Positions 45,515-52,634 of a stretch of DNA of 64,000 nt are shown here, one piece after another (within the stretch, counting starts at the first letter, position 1; each line of letters opens with the position of its first letter). The notes under the pieces were generated by a model. The model made no database searches. It had not been told where the DNA came from and saw only the letters and a program-made list of their open reading frames with translations. The DNA is taken from positions 1 through 64,000 of the forward strand of contig JAEUVJ010000053.1 of the NCBI GenBank assembly GCA_016787085.1, given 5' to 3'. The DNA comes from Chitinophagaceae bacterium. GTDB lineage: Bacteria; Bacteroidota; Bacteroidia; Chitinophagales; Chitinophagaceae. A program made the position numbers and the translations under genes.

Positions 45515-46006
45515 TTATTCAAGTTCTGCCAGTACCTGGCCCTTTTCAACTGCCTGCCCGGCAGTCACTGCTATTCTTTTTATGCGGGCATTGGCATGAA
45601 CCGTGATACTGTTCTCCATTTTCATGGCTTCAAGTATCAGCACCCTGTCTCCTTCGCTGATCTCCTGGCCTTCTTTTACCGCAATACTCAGCACCAGCCC
45701 CGGCATCGGGGCCTTGATCTCCTTGATATGCTTGCCGGAAGCAAAATTATATCCCATCGTTTCCAGCATCTGGTCGAGCTCATCCTTCACTTCTATGTCA
45801 AAAGTTTCACCTTCCACTTCCACCTTTTGCTTTTTACCACTGGTGTCGGACTCCAGTATCTTTACAATAACAGAACGATGATGCTTTATAAGATGGAACT
45901 CTCCGGGAGATTTATTTACAAAGTCAATAGTATCAATTATGTTTTCGGGAAAAGTGAAGACAAGCCCGTTTGCGGTCACTTTGAAAGTTTTATCCTTGCC
46001 GGCCAT
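45515..46006 (-). CDS. biotin carboxyl carrier protein of acyl-CoA carboxylase
   Basis: Protein of 163 aa. The C-terminal biotinyl domain has the EAMKM motif with biotin Lys K129, and ends [13 protein letters not shown]. The N-terminal half is a beta-rich domain that docks to the partner subunits. The Pro-rich hinge is short (APMPGLV). First gene of the leftward carboxylase cluster, 58 bases before the biotin carboxylase gene. The complex makes methylmalonyl-CoA or malonyl-CoA. Confidence 0.93.
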   Translation of the reverse strand: MAGKDKTFKVTANGLVFTFPENIIDTIDFVNKSPGEFHLIKHHRSVIVKILESDTSGKKQKVEVEGETFDIEVKDELDQMLETMGYNFASGKHIKEIKAPMPGLVLSIAVKEGQEISEGDRVLILEAMKMENSITVHANARIKRIAVTAGQAVEKGQVLAELE

Positions 46007-46101
46007 AGCGGTTCTTTTTTATGTAATATAAGTAATCCCGAAATGAGAACCATTTTCATGGCAATGCCGCTACATACCAGGGCGTACTTCCCGGCTATTC
46101 T

Positions 46102-46896
46102 TCAGTAATCAGAATAGGAGACAGGACGGAGAAAGGTAATATCAATATGTGATACATTGTTTTTATACTCAGGCATTGAAGAAAGTTTTTTCCATGCAGG
46201 GTCGCTGCCAAAGGCCTTCCAATGTGCGTTGCGGTCAGCCATACTTTCAAAACAGGTCATGTACATCAGGTTGGGCATTTTGCCACCTGCTATGACCTCG
46301 CTGTAAAAGACAGCATTAAAGTTCAGTCGTTTGAAAAGACCGATCTCATCACCTTCGTTGAACATGTGTACCTTGTTCTGAAAGATCTTTTCAGAGGCGC
46401 TTTCATAGCTACGCAGCTCATATACTCTTTCCTCCTTTGGGGCTTTCAGTACAGGTAATTGCATTTCCGGGGCTTTTGTAAATGCCCTGAGCAACAGTGT
46501 CTCCATTCGGGAATAAGGGGGATCATTATACACTGCATTGATATATTGCGATCCGGCCGACTGGTATGCCGTGTCTTTTTTCAATTTATCAGGAATAAGT
46601 ATTATCCTTTCCAATTCTCTGGCAGCAACAAGTATATAAAGTGTTTTATCCGACAAAGTATCATTAGCAATGTTTTTAAACACTCCTGCTTTAGTGATGC
46701 CTGCCCGGTGTAATGCAGGTAACAGCGCATGTTCCAGGTAATGATCCAGCATCTTTTCCTGCCGGGCATCTTTAAAATGATAAACTGTAAGCTGGTAAAA
46801 CTCCCTCACAGGTTTGCGGGCTATAGAATGAAGCGGGCATAATAAAACAACAGCCATCATCATAGCGATGCAGCAGAAGCCAGGATATCTTCTCAT
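46102..46896 (-). CDS. NIPSNAP family protein with signal peptide
   Basis: Protein of 264 aa from the ATG at 46896, which begins a signal peptide (MRRYPGFCCIAMMMAVVLLC); longer frames would run into the transposon end. Two NIPSNAP-type ferredoxin-like domains: FYQLTVYHFKDARQEKMLDHYL and RVYELRSYESASEKIF, the latter with the characteristic YELRxY. Family members are of uncertain function. A 3.6-kb transposon sits 60 bases upstream of the start and has replaced its upstream context. Confidence 0.88.
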   Translation of the reverse strand: MRRYPGFCCIAMMMAVVLLCPLHSIARKPVREFYQLTVYHFKDARQEKMLDHYLEHALLPALHRAGITKAGVFKNIANDTLSDKTLYILVAARELERIILIPDKLKKDTAYQSAGSQYINAVYNDPPYSRMETLLLRAFTKAPEMQLPVLKAPKEERVYELRSYESASEKIFQNKVHMFNEGDEIGLFKRLNFNAVFYSEVIAGGKMPNLMYMTCFESMADRNAHWKAFGSDPAWKKLSSMPEYKNNVSHIDITFLRPVSYSDY

Positions 46897-46948
46897 ATTC
46901 CGGGATTTAATTATTCTGATCCTGCTAAAATTAGTAAAATAAGCAATG

Positions 46949-46956
46949 CACAGGGG
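46949..46956. repeat. target site duplication, left
   Basis: CACAGGGG, identical to 50516-50523 on the far side of the transposon. Eight bases is within the usual range for IS1-family insertions. Confidence 0.9.
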
Positions 46957-46981
46957 GGTAGTGACGCATTTTGAAATTTGA
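46957..46981 (+). repeat. left terminal inverted repeat of the IS1-family transposon
   Basis: 25 bases beginning GGTAGTGACGCATTTTG, a perfect inverted match to 50491-50515. The GGTxxTG start is typical of IS1-family ends. Confidence 0.95.
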
Positions 46982-46996
46982 GGTAAAAAAACCGGC

Positions 46997-47029
46997 GAGC
47001 CCATAGCCAGATGTAACAGCTATGGGCTC
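46997..47029 (-). terminator. terminator in the left arm of the transposon
   Basis: Perfect 11-bp stem GAGCCCATAGC / GCTATGGGCTC with an 11-base loop. On the minus strand it is followed five bases later by seven T. It would stop transcripts leaving the transposase gene before they reach the NIPSNAP gene. Confidence 0.75.
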
Positions 47030-47310
47030 TAACAAATCAGAACTTTAAAAAATTAAAGTGCGGATAACCCCTTTCACAAACTCAAGAATGAGTGCTCCTA
47101 TCCAATTTGGAAACTTTCGTTTCTTTTTTAGCGGCTGACACCCACAATCATCTATGTACAACATTGAAGGTTTTCCGTCTTTGAAGAGTAAAATTCTCCT
47201 CATTATGTCTGTCGGCTTCCGAGTTTTACGCCTTGCGGCGGCTCATGGCCTTCATGTTTCAATGTTGAGTTGCAAAATTAAGGGATATTCTGTCTAATGA
47301 CTTATGGATA
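47030..47310. other. noncoding left arm of the transposon with long-range pairing
   Basis: No gene. CAACATTGAA (47159-47168) pairs with TTCAATGTTG (47258-47267), and between them GTAAAA pairs with TTTTAC, so a folded element of about 110 bases is possible on either strand. Function unknown; it may be part of the transposition end or a small RNA. Confidence 0.4.
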
Positions 47311-48195
47311 TTACAGAACATTGTTTTTCTTCTTATTATAAGCTCCTCTTTTCTTTGGGGCGTCAATTGGAACGAGGTTAGCAATATCTTCAATAGTCAT
47401 CGGTTTTTTTGCCAGTCCTGCTTGCATTGCCGGAGTCACAGAAAGACTTTTATGAATCCTTATGAAGTTATAGTAAACGAAATGCAGCGCAATCGCATGA
47501 CAATGATTTTCCAGTTTCTTGCTGAACGCATTTGTCAATCGGGTAAACCTACGCATGTGCATACGCATTGTAAGATTTTGTCTTTCCACGTAGCTGGTAG
47601 AAATAAACTTGGGATTAGGTTCACCTGTAACAACCTTTGTTTTTGTACCATTACATTCATTAGGACTGTATTTTCTCTCTGTTTGACTCTCGCCAGCGGG
47701 AGCACCATATAACTTTATTAATGTTGCATAGTCTATATCCAATTGAAAAGCATTATCAACAGCATCTAAATAAGCATGGTGACCGTCTGTAGTTAACTGA
47801 ACCCTATTTGCCAGCCTCAAAGAAACATCGTGCATAAAGTAATTCGCTGCCAATGCATCACGTTCGCCAACATACCAGGAAACAATCAATTTGCTGTCTG
47901 CATCTAAAGCTGTCCACGTCCAAACATCGCCGCAACCTTCTTCTTTCCTTTCGGTGGAAGTGTTCTTTTCTTTAGAGCCAATGAAACTCCAAATTTCATC
48001 GGCCTGTACTCGCTGAGATTTTACATTAACCACTTTTTCATTGTGAAATTCCGCACATGCATTACCTATTTCAGGCAAAAGTTTTAGAACCGTATTGAAA
48101 GCAACGTCACATAGACGAGACGTGGATCGGAGGCTATTGCCTTCAACCAAACATTTAATGATCTGTATTCGCTTTTCTATTGGCAGTTTGTTCAT
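47311..48195 (-). CDS. IS1-family transposase
   Basis: Protein of 294 aa from MNKLPIEKRIQI at 48195, the normal family start; upstream in-frame codons lie within the promoter. An N-terminal helix-turn-helix (SLRSTSRLCDVAFNTVLKLL, 21-40) binds the ends. The DDE site is D66 (QADEIW), D137 (TTDGHHAY) and E204 (YVERQN), followed by the conserved MHMRRFTRLTNAFSKK. A single open frame, not the frameshifted insA/insB arrangement of classical IS1. The -7 box ends four bases before the ATG, so the message is probably leaderless. Confidence 0.95.
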   Translation of the reverse strand: MNKLPIEKRIQIIKCLVEGNSLRSTSRLCDVAFNTVLKLLPEIGNACAEFHNEKVVNVKSQRVQADEIWSFIGSKEKNTSTERKEEGCGDVWTWTALDADSKLIVSWYVGERDALAANYFMHDVSLRLANRVQLTTDGHHAYLDAVDNAFQLDIDYATLIKLYGAPAGESQTERKYSPNECNGTKTKVVTGEPNPKFISTSYVERQNLTMRMHMRRFTRLTNAFSKKLENHCHAIALHFVYYNFIRIHKSLSVTPAMQAGLAKKPMTIEDIANLVPIDAPKKRGAYNKKKNNVL

Positions 48196-48199
48196 ACCA

Positions 48200-48230
48200 C
48201 TAAAGTAATGAACTTTCCTTACACGGTCAA
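48200..48230 (-). promoter_or_regulatory. transposase promoter
   Basis: TTG (minus strand of 48228-48230), 20-base spacer, TACTTTAG (48200-48207). The upstream block GCTTGACCGTGTAAGGAAA is nearly identical to that at the small basic protein gene (50470-50489). Confidence 0.6.
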
Positions 48231-48266
48231 GCATTTTGTTCAATTTAAAAAAAAATTTATAAAATA

Positions 48267-48277
48267 TACCTCTATTT
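48267..48277 (+). promoter_or_regulatory. possible operator, copy 1 (TACCTCTATTT)
   Basis: TACCTCTATTT, repeated exactly at 48332-48342 in the same orientation, 65 bases (about six helical turns) apart. Both lie in the leader of the XRE-ImmA gene, whose product has a DNA-binding domain, so autoregulation is a fair guess. Confidence 0.45.
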
Positions 48278-48331
48278 TGCCAAATGTATTGGATTTCAAT
48301 GTATTTTTATGAAATAAATAGCCAACATTTT

Positions 48332-48342
48332 TACCTCTATTT
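48332..48342 (+). promoter_or_regulatory. possible operator, copy 2 (TACCTCTATTT)
   Basis: Exact direct repeat of 48267-48277, ending three bases before the ATG of the XRE-ImmA gene, where a bound protein could block transcription or translation start. Confidence 0.45.
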
Positions 48343-48345
48343 AAA

Positions 48346-49587
48346 ATGGACGATAAACACAACGATATTGATACCCTGCTGAACGGAATTTTTAAGTCTG
48401 AGAGCCTTCGGGAGCGCTTTGAAAGAAGATTACATAATTTAAAGATGTCACAGACGGGAGCAGAGAAACTGATGAAAATAGCAAGGAGAACCCTTAACGG
48501 TATCTTGGACGGAACTCAAAAACGTGCCGATCTTAAAAACCTGAAAAAGGTAGCGACCTTCCTAAATATGTCAGTGGACAAACTGATCGAGCTGCACTCA
48601 GCGATGGCAGAAAAGAATTTTGAATATCAGAGCACACCAACAAACAATAAACGGTTTATCAAAAGCAATTTTGATTTAGCGGCACTGCGGAAGGCTGGCT
48701 TCATTGAAAACATTTCTGACTTTAAATCGATTGAAGAGAAGATTGTATCATTTTTTGGCTTCGGTTCTATTTTTGAGTATAAAAAAAGAGCATTTGATAC
48801 TGCCTTTAGCGCTGGTGCTCTTGCTTTACGAACTATGAATAATGCTGATCCAGAGACAACTTCACACAATTGCCTAATCACTGATTTTTGGCTAACGTCT
48901 GCAAAATCATTGGCCACAAGAATTGATAATCCGTATCAATACAATAGACAAAAGTTGATTGATTTTTTTCCACAGATTCGTTGGTATAGTAGAAACGAAG
49001 AATTTGGGTTTGTTAATGTCATAAAAGAGCTTTACAGATTAGGAGTAACTGTAGTTTTTCTACCAAGATTTTCGAATCTGCATATCCGAGGTGCTACTTT
49101 TGCTGTGGATAATAAGCCTTGCATCGCCTTAACGGATTACAGGGGGTTTTACCCCACCCTCTGGCACTGTCTGATTCACGAACTTTACCATACGTTGTTC
49201 GATTGGATTGAGATACTAAATGATGCGTATTCTTTTCATGTTTCAGATGCAACAGAAGAGGTTTTAACCTTAAACGAAAAGGAAATTGAAGCTGACGAAT
49301 TTGCTCAGAAGTATCTATTCTCAGAAGAAAAAATGGAGGATATTAAATTATTTATCTACGACCGAAGATATATTGAAGAGATAGCGAGAGACAATAATGT
49401 TCATCCAAGCATTATTCATAGCTACTATGCACACGCAAATGCTAAAACTGATCGGATGGCTTGGGTAAGAGCTCGCAGGTTTATGCCTGAAATTACAAAA
49501 AGTGTTTTCCCGGTTGCAAATTCCTGGAATACCGATAAAACCCTTGACGAAATAGCAAAGAAACTTAAATTAGAAATATATAATTAA
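48346..49587 (+). CDS. XRE helix-turn-helix - ImmA/IrrE zinc metallopeptidase fusion (transposon passenger)
   Basis: Protein of 413 aa. N-terminal XRE-type helix-turn-helix (about 34-81: SQTGAEKLMKIARRTLNGILDG, LKKVATFLNMSVDKLIEL). A helical middle region follows (100-230), then an ImmA/IrrE metallopeptidase domain: VVFLPRFSNLHIRGATF, the zinc motif HELYH (278-282) and the third ligand in EIEADEFA (E315). ImmA-type proteases cleave partner repressors, and XRE-ImmA fusions occur as antitoxin-like or regulatory proteins on mobile elements. The next gene starts six bases later and is the likely partner or substrate. Regulated perhaps by itself through the TACCTCTATTT repeats. Confidence 0.9.
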   Translation: MDDKHNDIDTLLNGIFKSESLRERFERRLHNLKMSQTGAEKLMKIARRTLNGILDGTQKRADLKNLKKVATFLNMSVDKLIELHSAMAEKNFEYQSTPTNNKRFIKSNFDLAALRKAGFIENISDFKSIEEKIVSFFGFGSIFEYKKRAFDTAFSAGALALRTMNNADPETTSHNCLITDFWLTSAKSLATRIDNPYQYNRQKLIDFFPQIRWYSRNEEFGFVNVIKELYRLGVTVVFLPRFSNLHIRGATFAVDNKPCIALTDYRGFYPTLWHCLIHELYHTLFDWIEILNDAYSFHVSDATEEVLTLNEKEIEADEFAQKYLFSEEKMEDIKLFIYDRRYIEEIARDNNVHPSIIHSYYAHANAKTDRMAWVRARRFMPEITKSVFPVANSWNTDKTLDEIAKKLKLEIYN

Positions 49588-49593
49588 CAGTTT

Positions 49594-50202
49594 ATGAGAA
49601 ATAGAAAACCATTAACTGACGAAGAATTGAACGAGATAAAACGGATTCAAGAAACCAAAGAATCTACAAAAGATAGCATTTTGTTTGGTGCCGATCTAAT
49701 ATCTCCAAAAGAAGCAAAAAAGAAACGGGATAAACAAAAGGAATCGGAAGTACATCAATTAATTGGCGGCGGTCATTTTACAATCGCATCAGTTAAGGAA
49801 CTAAACAAGATGCTTTTAAAACAGGCGGGTGCATATATGGGGCCGCTGTTCATCCCATCGTTTTATGATGTACTAAGAAAGCTAACTGGATTTAAAAAAT
49901 CAAAAAAACATCCCAATTATAACCCTTCCATTTTTGCGGTATACACACTTAGGTATGTCTACAGGCGGTTCAAAATAAAAAATTTAATATCGGAATTACA
50001 AAGCAGGAATCCTTTTCTTACTGGCCAATCTATCAGAGCAAATAAGCACTTTCAGTATCTAAAACGCGAAGAAGACATAGTCAAGCTGGTTGGATTCATA
50101 AAAGATGTTGTCGAGGTTGGGAACGAATGTAACGACATGACCGAATTTGATGAAGTATATTGTAGGCGTTTCGGTTTGCCAACAGACGGAGTTATGTTTT
50201 AG
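49594..50202 (+). CDS. P63C-like hypothetical protein (transposon passenger)
   Basis: Protein of 202 aa, starting six bases after the XRE-ImmA gene, so certainly co-transcribed with it. The N-terminus is charged and helical (DEELNEIKRIQETKESTKDS). The C-terminal half (about 88-200) resembles the P63C domain: PLFIPSFYDVLRKLTG, ELQSRNPFLTGQS, ANKHFQYLKREEDIVKLVGF and FDEVYCRRFGLP line up with its FYxxIxRLxG, ELxxxNP, KHHQxLT and closing segments. The P63C domain is found in phage- and plasmid-borne proteins of unknown function. The match is by eye. It may be the substrate or toxin partner of the metallopeptidase. Confidence 0.75.
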   Translation: MRNRKPLTDEELNEIKRIQETKESTKDSILFGADLISPKEAKKKRDKQKESEVHQLIGGGHFTIASVKELNKMLLKQAGAYMGPLFIPSFYDVLRKLTGFKKSKKHPNYNPSIFAVYTLRYVYRRFKIKNLISELQSRNPFLTGQSIRANKHFQYLKREEDIVKLVGFIKDVVEVGNECNDMTEFDEVYCRRFGLPTDGVMF

Positions 50203-50209
50203 TTTTGTC

Positions 50210-50449
50210 TCATTTACGCTTATTCCATCTTGCTGCCGCAGCTTTCTTGGCTATTTCTTTTTTCCTTTTATCAGATAATTTAGCCGCTCTTGCTTTACCC
50301 CCCTTCAATCCACCCAGACGCCCTAACGCAGCCGCCGCTGCCTTTACTTCATCCTGCGGGGTTGTTTCTTTACTTTCTCCCGTCGCCAGATCGACGATTG
50401 ACTTAGCCCGCTTATTGGTATCTGCTGGTAATTTCGTTTTTTTTGCCAT
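50210..50449 (-). CDS. small basic protein (RGGLKGGKARA motif), transposon passenger
   Basis: Protein of 79 aa from MAKKTKLPADTNKRAKSIVD at 50449. Conserved features of a widespread family of short mobile-element proteins: KRAKSIVDLATGE, ALGRLGGLKGGKARAAKLS and a C-terminal KRKKEIAKKAAAARW. The strongly basic, Ala/Gly/Lys-rich chain suggests nucleic acid binding. It is convergent with the P63C-like gene (7-base gap) and reads inward from the right end of the transposon. The -7 box TACCTTTG is five bases before the ATG, so the message should be leaderless like that of the transposase. Confidence 0.82.
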   Translation of the reverse strand: MAKKTKLPADTNKRAKSIVDLATGESKETTPQDEVKAAAAALGRLGGLKGGKARAAKLSDKRKKEIAKKAAAARWNKRK

Positions 50450-50454
50450 GACAG

Positions 50455-50487
50455 CAAAGGTACAAAACGATTTGCTTACCCGGTCAA
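50455..50487 (-). promoter_or_regulatory. promoter of the small basic protein gene
   Basis: TTG (50485-50487), 22-base spacer, exact -7 box TACCTTTG (50455-50462). The upstream part GCTTGACCGGGTAAGCAAA repeats the transposase promoter block and directly abuts the right terminal inverted repeat. Confidence 0.7.
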
Positions 50488-50490
50488 GCA

Positions 50491-50515
50491 TCAAATTTCA
50501 AAATGCGTCACTACC
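50491..50515 (-). repeat. right terminal inverted repeat of the IS1-family transposon
   Basis: Reverse complement of 46957-46981 without mismatch; it ends CGTCACTACC. Confidence 0.95.
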
Positions 50516-50523
50516 CACAGGGG
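50516..50523. repeat. target site duplication, right
   Basis: CACAGGGG, identical to 46949-46956. Removing the element and one copy restores a gap of about 70 bases between the RteC-type and NIPSNAP genes. Confidence 0.9.
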
Positions 50524-50533
50524 TATGAACTGT

Positions 50534-51046
50534 TTAACGGCGAATAGTTTCCAGTTCATAACGGATATAGTCAGCCAGCATCTGGTGGGCCATCCTATCA
50601 CTGATCATGATCTCGCCGGGTGTCTGCGTGCCTTTTTTATCCGGGCGGGTAAAATACTTCAGGTCAAGGTCAGCGTTATCGGACAGGCAAAGGGAATAGA
50701 ATGGATGTTGATCTGCCAGGAACCTTTCAAGTCTTTCCAGCATTTTTTCGAGGTATTGAATGATCTCGCTGGTTTCGTCGGGTATGAAAAGGCTGTGATT
50801 ATACAGGAGAATGTAATATCGCTGCAGCGAAGTGATGCGGGGTTTGTGATCCCGGAAGAAGCTGATCTCTTCCCGGGTGCTGGTGAAGCCTTTCTTCCTG
50901 ATCAGTTCATTAAGGGCAATAACGGTTCTTGTACATGTATCAAAATGCTCCTCTATTTGTTGTTTGGAAAGGAACCGCCTGCCATCCTTGTCAAGACGTG
51001 CTTTTAGTTTTTCATACAATTGTTCGGAGCCTCGTATCAAATCCAT
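50534..51046 (-). CDS. RteC domain-containing protein
   Basis: Protein of 170 aa from the ATG at 51046; a TTG at 51067 would add seven residues. The C-terminal two-thirds match the RteC domain: EEISFFRDHKPRITSLQRYYILLY, a helical middle with LERFLADQHPFYSLCLS, and DLDLKYFTRPDKK. RteC is the regulator that activates excision genes of the conjugative transposon CTnDOT; chromosomal proteins with this domain are common in Bacteroidota and their targets unknown. The gene is outside the transposon, whose right end lies 18 bases beyond its stop codon. It was probably once directly upstream of the NIPSNAP gene. Confidence 0.82.
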   Translation of the reverse strand: MDLIRGSEQLYEKLKARLDKDGRRFLSKQQIEEHFDTCTRTVIALNELIRKKGFTSTREEISFFRDHKPRITSLQRYYILLYNHSLFIPDETSEIIQYLEKMLERLERFLADQHPFYSLCLSDNADLDLKYFTRPDKKGTQTPGEIMISDRMAHQMLADYIRYELETIRR

Positions 51047-51097
51047 TGATTTAGTATATCCTGCCAATGAATGAGCCGGGCGCAGGGCCCGGATTGA

Positions 51098-51697
51098 TTA
51101 GTTCTCTTTTGAATACACATGACTGCCTGCCAGTTTACCCCTGATGCGGCTAAGCGATTGCCGGGAAAGCCCCAGGTAGGAAGCGATCATATACTGCGGC
51201 AACCGTATAGCCAGTTCGGGATATGACTCCATAAAGTCAAGGTAGCGTTCGTCACCAAACACACCCTGGAGGTATAGTATGCGTTTTTGCATCAATCGCA
51301 GCTGATCCAGCATTTCGATGATACACACCTGGTGAAAATGCTCATATACCGCGGGCATCTTTTCAAAGAAAGTATGGCAGGCCAGGAATACTTCTGAATC
51401 TTCAACAGCATCAATCGAGAAGATGGAAGGCTCTCCCTGCATCATACCTAACTGGTCGCCTATCCATTTCTCCTTTGGAGCGAAGGAAAGTATATGTGTC
51501 TTGCCTTTTTTATCAGTTACATAGCTGCGCAGGCAGCCGCTGGCGACAAAACATACATAGGGACTGATCTCCCCCTGCCTGGTCAATACCGTGCCTTTGG
51601 TGATTTTCCGGGGAGATAGCAGGGCGATGATATTGTCTGCTATTTCTTCTTTGATCTTGTATCGGGTAAAAAGATATGTCTTGAATGTATTGTTCAT
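51098..51697 (-). CDS. Crp/Fnr family transcriptional regulator
   Basis: Protein of 199 aa. A cyclic-nucleotide-binding beta-roll (about 25-115: ITKGTVLTRQGEISPYVCFV, GCLRSYVTDKKGKTHILSF) and a C-terminal winged helix with IASYLGLSRQSLSRIRGKL as recognition helix. No Fe-S cysteines in FNR positions. Regulators of this Bacteroidota subgroup usually lack true cAMP contacts, so the ligand is unknown. The upstream region contains a dyad at 51733-51752. The RteC-type gene follows on the same strand 51 bases later. Confidence 0.92.
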   Translation of the reverse strand: MNNTFKTYLFTRYKIKEEIADNIIALLSPRKITKGTVLTRQGEISPYVCFVASGCLRSYVTDKKGKTHILSFAPKEKWIGDQLGMMQGEPSIFSIDAVEDSEVFLACHTFFEKMPAVYEHFHQVCIIEMLDQLRLMQKRILYLQGVFGDERYLDFMESYPELAIRLPQYMIASYLGLSRQSLSRIRGKLAGSHVYSKEN

Positions 51698-52191
51698 TGC
51701 ACGAACTTTATCCGTTATAAAATGGTGTACCGCTGCCGGAACAGACCGGCAGTTAATCGCATTACAATGCGGTCATTTTACACGGATATACGGTTAGGAC
51801 AGGAATGATCAAAAGGAGACAGGCAGGTGTACAAATGGTTCATACTATAGTGGATTATGGGGTTTCGGCGGCTTCGGTTGACAATTATCAACAAAAATAA
51901 TATTCAGAATTAGTTTATTATAGCAAGTCTTTCATTTATACGCTGCCGGTAACGGATTTTTTACCATTTGTGAACCGGATTACCGGGTAATCATCCGGGT
52001 GCTTACTGCTATCCCGTCCGTAAATCTCCTATAGCGGAGCCAAAGAAAAGGGAATGGTAGAAACCATTCCCGGGATCCGGTTTCCCGGACTGTAACCTGT
52101 AAAAGTTTTCAATGATTATTTCTTATTCAGTATACCTGTTTTCAATCATATAAGCGTATGCTGAGTCATATAAAATGTGATAACCGTGTGC
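51698..52191. other. intergenic region of 494 bp
   Basis: No gene found. It holds a dyad CTGCCGG / CCGGCAG at 51733-51752 in the leader of the Crp-type gene, an AT-rich stretch around 51890-51940 and a terminator-like hairpin at 52050-52071. Only very short open frames without a coding signature occur. Confidence 0.6.
52040..52071 (-). terminator. terminator-like hairpin
   Basis: Nine-bp stem GGGAATGGT / ACCATTCCC with a four-base loop, followed on the minus strand by TTTTCTTTG. It may end the transcript of 52192-52536, 120 bases away. Confidence 0.5.
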
Positions 52192-52536
52192 TCATTCATC
52201 GGAAGATCGTTCTGCCGTCTCACGCATGTGGAGCCGATAGGCCGCTTCCGTTAACTGTTCCAGTTTCTCAAAAAAATAGATCATATCATCATGCTGAATG
52301 CTATCAGCCGGATGGGCATAGTTCTTATTGATCATTGTTTCTAAAACATCACGAAGCATTTGCTTTATTTCAGGCAGGCGGGCAAAATCGAAAAAACGTT
52401 CAATGACCTGGTGCGGGTCAGCAGTACCCGTTTCGGCGGGATCATCTTTTTTCCATGCAGGATAATTCAGGATCGTAGCCATAGCTGTTTCGTTAGACCG
52501 GAATAAATCAGGCACAAGTTTTTCTTTTTCGTTCAT
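52192..52536 (-). CDS. hypothetical helical protein
   Basis: Protein of 114 aa from the ATG at 52536 (MNEKEKLVPDLF); a longer frame from 52587 is hydrophobic and unlikely. The chain is acidic and mostly helical (HQVIERFFDFARLPEIKQML, YFFEKLEQLTEAAYRLHM), without signal peptide or cysteine motif. I do not recognise the family. It follows the 2'-5' RNA ligase-like gene on the same strand after about 100 bases. Confidence 0.65.
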   Translation of the reverse strand: MNEKEKLVPDLFRSNETAMATILNYPAWKKDDPAETGTADPHQVIERFFDFARLPEIKQMLRDVLETMINKNYAHPADSIQHDDMIYFFEKLEQLTEAAYRLHMRETAERSSDE

Positions 52537-52634
52537 TATGTCAAGCGAAAAAACACACAGGCATACATTTATTAACATTGGAGACACGGATTACCTCTTA
52601 TTGCCCGGTTGTGAAGACCATTGCTGTATTTAAC

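Larger units (their letters stand above)
46957..50515. mobile_element. IS1-family (ISMhu11-like) transposon with passenger genes, 3559 bp
   Basis: Bounded by 25-bp perfect inverted repeats and an 8-bp target duplication. Contents in order: left-arm terminator and structured noncoding DNA, transposase (leftward), XRE-ImmA/IrrE gene and P63C-like gene (rightward), small basic protein gene (leftward). The element is visibly richer in A and T than its surroundings. Perfect repeats and intact genes suggest a recent insertion. Some IS1-family members of the ISMhu11 kind are known to be long and to carry extra genes. The site is the gap between an RteC-type gene and the NIPSNAP gene. Confidence 0.93.

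Noticed and set aside
47311..48243. Longer transposase starting at the ATG at 48243
   Set aside because: The extra 16 codons lie on the promoter block, and IS1-family transposases begin at MNKLP.
50205..50528. Open frame on the plus strand at the right end of the transposon
   Set aside because: It is antisense to the small basic protein gene, which matches a known short family and has an exact promoter, and it would run over the inverted repeat and target duplication.
51832..51900. A 21-codon open frame in the 494-bp gap
   Set aside because: Too short, with no recognisable start signals or composition.
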